Below are positions 32,388 to 41,125 of a stretch of DNA of 59,304 bases, one piece after another. The notes beneath the pieces were generated by a model. It saw only the letters and a list, made by a program, of their open reading frames with translations. It did not search any database and was not told where the DNA came from. Source of the DNA: Nemertoderma westbladi (taxonomy: Eukaryota; Xenacoelomorpha; Nemertodermatida; Nemertodermatidae); the NCBI GenBank assembly GCA_032718475.1, contig JAUCBJ010007838.1:1-59304 (forward strand). Direction: 5' to 3'. How positions within the stretch are numbered: position 1 is the stretch's first letter; each line of letters starts with the position of its first letter. Made by a program: the position numbers and the translations under genes.

Positions 32388-35157
32388 ACACGCTACTCCT
32401 ATCTGCTACCCTAAGGTCGGGGTGGGCGCTACTCCTATCTGCTACCCGAGGGTATGGGTGGGCGCTACTCCTATCTGCTACCCGAAGGTAGGGGTGGGCG
32501 CTACTCCTATCTCCTACCCGAGGGTAGGGGTGGGCGCTACTCCTATCTGCTACCCGAAGGTAGGGGTGGGCGCTACTCCTATCTGCTACCCGAAGGTAGG
32601 GGTGGGCGCTACTCATATCTGCTACCCGAGGGTAGGGGTGGGCGCTACTCCTATCTGCTACCCGAAGGTAGGGGTGGGCGCTACTCATATCTGCTACCCG
32701 AAGGTGGGGTGGGCGCTACTCCTATCTGCTACCCGAAGGTAGGGGTGGGCGCTGCTCATATTTGCTACCCGAGGGTAGGGGTGGGCGCTACTCCTATCTG
32801 CTACCCGAAGGTAGGGGTGGGCGCTACTCATATCTGCTACCCGAAGGTGGGGTGGGCGCTACTCCTATCTGCTACCCGAAGGTAGGGGTGGGCGCTACTC
32901 CTATCTGCTACCCGAAGGTAGGGATGGGCACTAATCCTATCTGCTACCCGAGGGTAGGGGTGGGCGCTACTCCTATCTGCTACCCGAGGGTAGGGGTGGG
33001 CGCTACTCCTATCTGTTACCCGAAGGTAGGGATGGGCACTAATCCTATCTGCTACCCGAGGGTAGGGGTGGGCGCTACTCCTATCTGCTACCCGAGGGTA
33101 GGGGTGGGCGCTACTCCTATCTGTTACCCGAAGGTAGGGGTGGGCGCTACTCCTATCTGCTACCCGAGGGTAGGGGTGGGCGCTACTCCTATCTGTTACC
33201 CGAAGGTAGGGGTGGGCGCTACTCCTATCTGCTACCCGAGGGTAGGGGTGGACGCTACTCCTATCTGCTACCCGAGGGTAGGGGTGTGCGCTACTCCTAT
33301 CTGCTACCCGAGGGTAGGGGTGGGCGCTACTCCTATCTGCTACCCGAGGGTAGGGGTGGGCGCTACTCATATCTGCTACCCGAAGGTAGGGGTGGGCGCT
33401 ACTCCTATCTGCTACCCGAGGGTAGGGGTGTGCGCTACTCCTATTTGCTACCCGAGGGTAGAGGTGTGCGCTACTCCTATCTGCTACCCGAGGGTAGGGG
33501 TGGGCGCTACTCCTATCTGCTACCCGAGGGTAGGGGTGGGCGCTACTCCTATCTGCTACCCGAGGGTAGGGGTGGGCGGTCCTCATATCTGCTACCCGAG
33601 GGTAGGGGTGGACGGTCCTCATATCTGCTACCCGAGGGTAGGGGTGGGCGCTACTCCTATCTGCTACCCGAGGGTAGGGGTGTGCGCTACTCCTATCTGC
33701 TACCCGAGGGTAGGGGTGTGCGCTACTCCTATCTGCTACCCGAGGGTAGGGGTGGGCGCTACTCCTATCTGCTACCCGAGGGTAGGGGTGGGCGCTACTC
33801 ATATCTGCTACCCGAAGGTAGGGGTGGGCGCTACTCCTATCTGCTACCCGAAGGTAGGGGTGGGCACTACTCCTATCTGCTACCCGAAGGTAGGGATGGG
33901 CGCTACTCCTATCTGCTACCCGAGGGTAGGGGTGGGCGGTCCTCATATCTGCTACCCGAGGGTAGGGGTGGGCGCTACTCCTATCTGCTACCCGAGGGTA
34001 GGGGTGTGCGCTACTCCTATCTGCTACCCGAGGGTAGGGGTGTGCGCTACTCCTATCTGCTACCCGAGGGTAGGGGTGGGCGCTACTCCTATCTGCTACC
34101 CGAGGGTAGGGGTGGGCGCTACTCATATCTGCTACCCGAAGGTAGGGGTGGGCGCTACTCCTATCTGCTACCCTAAGGTAGGGGTGGGCACTACTCATAT
34201 CTGCTACCCGAAGGTAGGGATGGGCGCTACTCCTATCTGCTACCTGAAGGTAGGGGTGGGCGCTACTCCTATCTGCTACCCGAAGGTAGGGGTGGGCGCT
34301 ACTCCTATCTGCTACCCGAGGGTAGGGGTGGGCGCTACTCCTATCTGCTACCCGAGGGTAGGGGTGAGCGCTACTCCTATCTGCTACCCGAGGGTTGGGG
34401 TGGGCGTTACTCCTATCTGCTACCCGAGGGTAGGGGTGGGCGCTACTCCTATCTGCTACCCGCGGGTTGGGGTGGGCGCTACTCCTATCTGCTACCCGAG
34501 GGTAGGGGTGGGCGCTACTCCTATCTGCTACCCGAGTGTAGGGGTGTGCGCTACTCCTATCTGCTACCCGAGGGTAGGGGTGGGCGCTACTCCTATCTGC
34601 TACCCGAGGGTAGGGGTGGGCGCTACTCCTATCTGCTACCCGAGGGTAGGGGTGAGCGCTACTCCTATCTGCTACCCGAGGGTTGGGGTGGGCGTTACTC
34701 CTATCTGCTACCCGAGGTTAGGGGTGGGCGCTACTCCTATCTGCTACCCGCGGGTTGGGGTGGGCGCTACTCCTATCTGCTACCCGAGGGTAGGGGTGGG
34801 CGCTACTCCTATCTGCTACCCGAGGGTAGGGGTGTGCGCCACTCCTATCTGCTACCCGAGGGTAGGTGTGGGCGCTACTCCTATCTGCTACCCGAGGGTA
34901 GGGGTGTGCGCTACTCCTATCTGCTACCCGAGGGTAGGGGTGGGCGCTACTCCTATCTGCTACCCGAGGGTAGGGGTGTGCGCTACTCCTATCTGCTACC
35001 CGAAGGTAGGGTTGGGCGCTACTCCTATCTGCTACCCGAGGGTAGGGGTGTGCGCTACTCCTATCTGCTACCCGAGTGTAGGGGTGGGCGCTACTCCTAT
35101 CTGCTACCCGAGGGTAGGGGTGTGCGCTACTCCTATCTGCTACCCGAGGGTAGGGGT
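32388..35157. repeat. 36-bp minisatellite array
   Basis: About 77 copies of a 36-bp unit with GCTACTCCTATCTGCTACCC, then GAGGGTAGGGGTGGGC. The unit holds a short palindrome (CTACCCGAGGGTAG) and three close G-runs. Because 36 is divisible by three and the unit lacks stops in most frames, it yields shadow ORFs up to 800 codons with a 12-residue period on both strands. These are not counted as genes. The array stops exactly at the LTR at 35158. Confidence 0.95.
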
Positions 35158-35359
35158 TGTTTAATCTAATATATTGCCCAATACTAGGTAATAAATACAA
35201 TCGTGTTTCACTTACTACATCAACTGTCAGACTTATATTTTACTACTTCAACACTTTTGTGCAGCAGTACTGCAGTACACATACAGACATACTAACACAA
35301 TAACACAACAGGTACCTACCGGTACACCTAAAAACCCCTCACCATATATTACTCTCACA
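35158..35359 (-). repeat. Copia element 3-prime LTR
   Basis: 202 bp from TGTTTAATCTAATATATTGC to ATTACTCTCACA (TG...CA ends). Matches 39608-39800 with a few substitutions and an 8-9 bp insertion (TACTGCAG-like duplication). In element orientation (minus strand) this is the 3-prime LTR. Confidence 0.9.
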
Positions 35360-35365
35360 TTAGAT

Positions 35366-35385
35366 ATATTCTCTTTTCTTTTAGT
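35366..35385 (-). promoter_or_regulatory. polypurine tract candidate
   Basis: On the minus strand an AAAAGAAAAGAGAA run lies within 20 bp of the 3-prime LTR, where plus-strand priming is expected. A longer purine run (35425-35460) is further inside. Confidence 0.45.
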
Positions 35386-35460
35386 TCTATATAATTTCTA
35401 ACTTGAGTCTATAACTCGATCGAAAATTACTTTTTTCTTTCTTCTTCTTTTTTTTCCCAT

Positions 35461-36730
35461 TCAGTTCTCAAGTAAAGATAGCAGTTCAAATCCAGGACGC
35501 TCTTTAGTGAGCACATCAGCCAAATTATTTCTAGTGTTTATTAGGTGAAGTTGAATTCCTTCAGTTTTCATTGTTTGCCGAATTACTGAGAGTTCTATTT
35601 TCAAGCGTTTCTCTACGGGTTCATTAATGACAGTATTTAAATTGTCGTATAGTCCCTTGCTGTCTGTGTAGAGTTTATTAGACTTCACCTTAATACCGAT
35701 TTCACCAAGTATAGATTTAACAAATAAAGTATAATCAACACTTGATCCTGCTGCTAATAGTTCTGCTCCGAATGTCGAACGACATACCCGCTGTATTCTA
35801 TTTGAATGCCACAATAGAACATTTCTGGTGTCATCCTGATCTTGAATACCATCTCCCAAAAAACATATAAATCCAGCCTGGGAGCGTGAATCTTCTAGAT
35901 TTGCAAATCCACCATCAACAAAAGTTTCTGTAATACAGTTATTTAAGTTAATCGGTCTACAGTGAATTTGAACTGGCTCTAGGCCTTTTGCTTTGCGCAA
36001 CAACTTATTTGCCGCTTTAATGTGTCTGATTTTCAAGCACGTAACAGAACCAAGTAAAGCCGATACTCCATAAAGTATATCTGGCCGAGTAGAATTTCCC
36101 AACCATTGAAGTGAACCCAGAAGTGATCTATAATCATGTTCATAAGAGTAGGCGTCATCTTTTACATCTAACTTCTTGTTAAACTTAATGGGTTTAATGT
36201 TATCCAAGTAACCTGGTTGAGAATAATAAATATCAAAATGATCAATATGTTCTACTGTCTCAATATGTAATCCAGTAAAGTTAAAATTAAATTTCTTATC
36301 AGTCCCTACCACCAATACTTGTTTTAAGTTCTCTATTACATTCTGAAATTTGCTTGTCCCTCCATACAACAAATCGTCTACATGAATAAGCATTAAACCA
36401 GAAATAACACCTTCATAGATGTAAAAATATAATGCACTATCACATCTAGATCGTTGTAAACCCAGACTCAGTATAATTTCATCAAGTCGATTATACCACA
36501 TCCTTGGCGCATCTACAAGCCCATAGGCACATTTCAGAAGTTTCCAATAGTTATTTGTCTCAGCTTCCATTGGAGGCTTAACATAAACGTCGCGTTGAAG
36601 TATTCCACCTTGCAAGAAAGCAGCCTTTATATCTAAAAGACAAGGTCTAAATCCTAAAGAGGGCATGATGGCCAGCATTGTTTTCAGAACATCCCGATTA
36701 GCAGTAGGAGATTCTGTTTCAGGAATATGT
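35461..36730 (-). pseudogene. Copia pol remnant: RT and RNase H
   Basis: Open frame whose first in-frame Met is at 36678, but RT-like residues continue upstream to about 36726 (ETESPTANRDVLKT). RT motifs: LLDIKAAFLQGG (motif A Asp), YGLVDAPRMWYN, and the catalytic HVDDLLYGG. RNase H follows with TFVDGGFAN, a Glu in FGAELLAAG, YTDSKGLYDN and ADVLTK near the end. The RT N-terminal fingers and the preceding linker are missing: the frame begins right where the gag-integrase frame stops, so the pair is the product of a deletion of roughly 1 kb plus a frame change. Confidence 0.9.
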
Positions 36731-38974
36731 TTATCTATTCACATTTGATAATGAATTCTTTGCTAGAAGGCCATATCCTAAGAGCAGTTTTATAGAAATT
36801 GAGGGATTATCTTGTCTACATTTTGTAAGTATCTCTTTTAGTACTCCATTATGCCTTTCGCATATCCCATTAGAAAATGGAGAATAGCCAGCAGTTGTCT
36901 TAAGTTTACACCCAAATTTTTCTCCAAAAAGTTCTAAAATATTATTAACAAACTCACCCCCATTGTCTGAAAATAACGTTTCTGGAATACCGTAGTGTGA
37001 TAACCACTCAGCTGATATTGACTGAATCACTGAATTTGGGTGTTTATCATTTACAGCAGAGGCTATAGAGAAACGAGTGGCCAAATCAATAAGATGCAAC
37101 AATAAATACCGATTATTTGTTATCGGGTCAATCCAGTCAGATAAATCTATAGCTACAACTTCACCAAAGTCTTTAGCTAGTGGTAAAGACACCTTTGGCT
37201 TTGGTTTTGGTTTCTTATTATCATTGCAAACTTTACAATGAAGATTACTCAACTCTTGCAATACCTCTTTACTTTTTTCAGATTCAGTTTCATTTATTCC
37301 AGCAGATTTTATTGTTGAAGCTAACTTGGTATATGATGGGTGACCAAACTGAGAATGAAGCTTTTCAGCAATTTGTTTTGGTGATTTGTCCATGATATTT
37401 ATATATTCCTTATTATCCTGATTATTAACGCATTTATCAGATTTTTGGTTTCTTGATTTTATTCCATCGATCATTTTCTGTTGATTTGTTAATGGAATAC
37501 AAAAATGTCCATTAGCCGTTTGAGGAAAACACACTTGAATTCCTAGGATTGATCCACACTTGGATGAAAAATCGATAACCAAGCCTATTTTCTCTAAGGA
37601 AGTGCGGCTTAATAACAAAGGGCACCCCCCTGTAACAACATCAGTTAATAGAATCATAGACTTCCCAAAAAAATTTACCGGTATTGCAGCACTAAACATG
37701 GCATTTTTAATTCCTCCATTACCAAATTTGTAAACTGACTTAGAGGGTAATATTTTTGGAAAGTTTTTTTCATTCTGACAACTAACACTTGTAACATATT
37801 GTCTATACCATTGATCTCCACAGACAGTTTTGGTTGCTGCAGAGTCAATAATAGCAACATTACAATCGTCAAAAGAATTACAATCAGAACTTTCTAAGGC
37901 AAAAACTTGCTCAACAGATTCAGATAAAGTACTATCTTCCACCATCATATTAGTCTCAATATTTTTACTAATTGTTCCAGGTGACTTATTCTTTGTACAA
38001 GAAGCCATTAAATGAAAGCGACTTCCACATAAGTAACAACGCATATGATCACCTGTTTGAATATCCCTGGGATTCATGGAAGGTTTGTAATTTCCTGTAC
38101 CACCCCGGGCCATGTTCCAATTTCGCGTTGCTCCATCCATTCGCCAGTTAGAACTCATATTTGCCGCACTTTGTGGTCGTCTATCTGCAAATCGTGGACG
38201 ATAAATCCCAGGTTTTCCATTCCAAGTTGCTAAAGCACACTGTACAATTTCATCTTTCTCACCAGAAGAGAGATCGTCAATAGTAAAGATCTCCTCATTA
38301 TTGAGATCTTCTGTTGCTACATTTATATTATTATTATAGTGTTCATCTCGAACTACACATTCAATGTTTTTATCAGTCAATGTACCTGTGGCCAAAGCTT
38401 CTTGATCATTAGATTGAGCAATTGAAGGTTGTCGATGATCGCTAACAATTCGACGAAGTGCATTTTCAATATTTTCTGGTGAAAGGGTTCCATGAGACTG
38501 ACTTAGTGCCACTGATAAAATCAACATCTTTTGAGTTTCTGGATAACCACAATTATCAAGTAACATATACGCAAATGTGGTATCTGAAATTTCAATTTGA
38601 TATTCATTTGCTTTTTGCCGCAATCTTTTATATTCTGAGCAGTATTCTAAAGCTGATTTTGCAACTCGTTTAAAAGATATTAGAAGTTTAAACGCTTCAA
38701 ATCCCTTCACATCTTTATCCTTCTCAAAAAGTGAATCGAGTTCCACTAACAAATTACTAACACCATCTGCATGATTTAAATTTTCCTCTGGAATCGACAA
38801 TGCCAAAGACAATGCTTCACCCTTTAATGAATGAACTAATATCGCTGGTGCTTGTTTATTTTTTGTTAATGATGTAAATATTGCCCACATCCTTAGAAGT
38901 TTCTTCCATTCCTCATAATTTGGATCTTTCTCCGGTAGAATAGGAGGTACTGTTAGTGTTGACTTTTCAGCCAT
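36731..38974 (-). CDS. Copia gag-protease-integrase ORF (3-prime deleted)
   Basis: Start taken at ATG 38974 (MAEKSTLTV; an upstream extension lacks ATG). Counting from there in about 747 residues: a UBN2-type Gag region (1-240), a CCHC zinc knuckle CYLCGSRFHLMASC (about 313-326), an aspartic protease active site IIDSAATKTV (Asp about 377), the HHCC zinc domain of integrase (HSQFGHPSYTKL ... HCKVC, about 540-583), and the DDE core with Asp in AIDLSD (about 610), Asp in FSDNGGEF (about 670) and Glu in GICERHNG (about 706). It stops at NSLSNVNR, the point where related elements run on into the integrase C-terminus. No internal stop up to there. Confidence 0.9.
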   Translation of the reverse strand: MAEKSTLTVPPILPEKDPNYEEWKKLLRMWAIFTSLTKNKQAPAILVHSLKGEALSLALSIPEENLNHADGVSNLLVELDSLFEKDKDVKGFEAFKLLISFKRVAKSALEYCSEYKRLRQKANEYQIEISDTTFAYMLLDNCGYPETQKMLILSVALSQSHGTLSPENIENALRRIVSDHRQPSIAQSNDQEALATGTLTDKNIECVVRDEHYNNNINVATEDLNNEEIFTIDDLSSGEKDEIVQCALATWNGKPGIYRPRFADRRPQSAANMSSNWRMDGATRNWNMARGGTGNYKPSMNPRDIQTGDHMRCYLCGSRFHLMASCTKNKSPGTISKNIETNMMVEDSTLSESVEQVFALESSDCNSFDDCNVAIIDSAATKTVCGDQWYRQYVTSVSCQNEKNFPKILPSKSVYKFGNGGIKNAMFSAAIPVNFFGKSMILLTDVVTGGCPLLLSRTSLEKIGLVIDFSSKCGSILGIQVCFPQTANGHFCIPLTNQQKMIDGIKSRNQKSDKCVNNQDNKEYINIMDKSPKQIAEKLHSQFGHPSYTKLASTIKSAGINETESEKSKEVLQELSNLHCKVCNDNKKPKPKPKVSLPLAKDFGEVVAIDLSDWIDPITNNRYLLLHLIDLATRFSIASAVNDKHPNSVIQSISAEWLSHYGIPETLFSDNGGEFVNNILELFGEKFGCKLKTTAGYSPFSNGICERHNGVLKEILTKCRQDNPSISIKLLLGYGLLAKNSLSNVNR

Positions 38975-39000
38975 TTTTGTTTTAATCAAAAATTACAAAT

Positions 39001-39595
39001 GATTTCAGCAGTTCAGCCACAACCAAAATCTGGCTGCCAGACAGAGGCCTGTCGTAATAATTGAATAATCGGTACCGGTAATTTAATGTGGTAACAAGGC
39101 CTGTCTTCTAACTCGTTAGCCTAAAGCCTAGGCCTATTCTCTGATTCTTATTATAGAATAAATTATTTTTATTTATTGAGGCCAACCATTCCAGCATTCA
39201 GTCATTATAGTAGAATACCATGCTGCCATGTAATACATTAAACTACAATACTGCAATATAGCAATATTATATAATAGAGTTTGTTAATATTGAAGCCTAC
39301 CATTTCAACATTCAGTCATTCTGGTAGAAATGAATTGGAGTTGAATACCATGTAGTTAACAAGTACTGCGGTTGTGCGGTGTACTGACTATAAGTTTGAT
39401 GTTGCCTGCATTTGGTCAATAAGCAGGTCTGTAAGTAGGTCAGTAGGTAGACCTATTCAATCAGTCAATGTTTGTGGCTGCGACATAGGGGCCTACCTGT
39501 ACCACCATCGGCAATCGGCACCATCTTCTGATCAACAACAACGGACTGACAGATAATATAACTTCTTCAGTACGCAGTATAAATCACTGTACACG
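39001..39595 (-). other. Copia untranslated leader
   Basis: Noncoding sequence between the primer-binding site and gag. Two diverged copies of a CAGCATTCAGTCATT-type segment lie at about 39190 and 39308. Confidence 0.6.
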
Positions 39596-39606
39596 CTCTG
39601 CTACCA
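39596..39606 (-). promoter_or_regulatory. tRNA primer-binding site (initiator Met type)
   Basis: Minus strand reads TGGTAGCAGAG, one base inside the 5-prime LTR. This is complementary to the 3-prime end of eukaryotic initiator tRNA-Met (CTCTGCTACCA). Its position and orientation confirm the element's polarity. Confidence 0.8.
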
Positions 39607-39607
39607 T

Positions 39608-39800
39608 TGTTTAATCTAATATATTGCCCAATACTAGGTAATAAATACAATCGTGTTTCACTTAACTATCAACTGTCATACTTATATTTTTCTACTTCAA
39701 CACTTTAGTGAAGCAGTACACATACAGACATACTAACACAATAACACAACAGGTACCTACCGGTACACCTAAAAACCCCTCACCATATATTACTCTCACA
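39608..39800 (-). repeat. Copia element 5-prime LTR
   Basis: 193 bp with the same TG...CA ends as 35158-35359. It abuts the 30-bp array at 39801 without any spacer. Confidence 0.9.
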
Positions 39801-41125
39801 TCCCCCAGTGTCGGATGGTGCTCAGTTAGGTCCCACAGTGTCGGCTGGTGCTCAGTCGGGTCTCCCAGTGTCGGTTAGTGCTCAGTCGGGTCCCCCAGTG
39901 TCGGTTGGTGCTCAGTCGGGTCCCTCAGTGTCGGTTGGTGCTCAGTCGGGTCCCCCAGTGTCGGCTGGTGCCCAGTCGGGTCCCCCAGTGTCGGTTAGTG
40001 ATCAGTCGGGTCCCCCAGTGTCGGTTGGTGCCCCGTCGGGTCCCCCAGTGTCGGTTGGTGCTCAATCGGGTCCCCCCGTGTCGGTTGGTGCTCAATCGGG
40101 TCCCCCCGTGTCGGTTGGTGCTCAGTCAGGTCCCCCCGTGGCGGTTGGTGCTCAGTCGGGTCCCCCAGTGCTGGTTGGTGCTCAGTCGGGTCCCACAGTG
40201 TCGGTAGGTGCTGCGTCGGTTCCCCTAGTGTCAATTGGTGCTCATTCGGGTCAACCTGTGTCTGTTGGTGCTCAGACGCGTCCCCCTGTGTCGGTTGGTG
40301 CTCAATCGGGTCCCCCCGTGTCGGTTGGTGCTCAGTCAGGTTCCCCAGTGTCGGTTGGTGTCCAGTCGGGTCAACCTCTGTCGGTTTCTGCTCAGTCGGG
40401 TCCACCTGTGTCGGTTGGCGCTCATTCTGGTCCCGAAGTGCCGGTTGGTGCTCAGTCCAGTCCCCCAGTGTCGGTTAGTGCTCAGTCGGGTCCCCCAGTG
40501 TCAGTTGGTGCTCAGTCGGGTCCTCCAGAATCGGTTGGTGGTCAGTCGAGTCCCGGAGTGTCGGTTGGTGCTCAGTCGGGTCCCCCAGTGTCGGTGGGTG
40601 CTCAGTCGGGTCAACCTGTGTCGGGTGGTACTCAGTCGGGTCAACCTGTGTCGGTTGGTGCTCAGTCTGGTCAACCCGTGCCGGTTGGTGCTCAGTCGGG
40701 TCCCCCAGTGTCGGTTGGTGCTCAGTTGGGTCCCATCATGTCGGTTGGTGCTCGTTCGGGTCAACGTGTGTCGGTTGGTGCTCAGTCGGGTCAACCTGTG
40801 CCGGTTGGTGCTCAGTCGGGTCCCCCAGTGTCGGTTGGAGCTCAGTCGGGTCCCCCAGTGTCGGTTGGTGCTCAGTCGGGTAAACCTGCGGCGGTTGGCG
40901 CTCAGTCCGGTCACCCAGAGTCGGTTGGTGCTCGGTCGGGTCAACCTGTGTCTGTTGGTGCTCAGTCGGGTCCCCCAGTGTCGGCTGATGCTCAGTCGGG
41001 TCGACCTTCGGCGGTTGGTCCTCAGTCCGGTCCCCCAGTGTCAGTTAGTGCTCAGTCGGGTCCCCCAGTGTCGGTTGGTGCTCAGTCGGGTCCCCCAATG
41101 TCGGTTGGAGCTCAGTTGGGTCCCC
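39801..41125. repeat. 30-bp minisatellite inside a retroelement ORF
   Basis: About 44 copies of a 30-bp unit (TCGGTTGGTGCTCAGTCGGG then TCCCCCAGTG), in frame with the downstream RT ORF and encoding a 10-residue repeat, VGAQSGPPVS. Variation between units never breaks the frame. The first unit touches the Copia LTR, so the true left end is lost. Confidence 0.9.

Larger units (their letters stand above)
35158..39800 (-). mobile_element. Ty1/copia LTR retrotransposon, internally deleted
   Basis: LTRs at both ends, a primer-binding site, gag-protease-integrase and RT-RNase H coding parts in the Copia order (integrase before RT). A segment between integrase and RT is missing, so the element cannot be autonomous. 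Left flank GGGGT (36-bp array) and right flank TCCCC (30-bp array) do not match, so no target-site duplication is visible. Confidence 0.9.

Noticed and set aside
32762-35164. 800-codon plus-strand ORF and 453-codon minus-strand ORF
   Set aside because: Twelve-residue periodic translation of a 36-bp array, open in several frames at once; no start context or domain.
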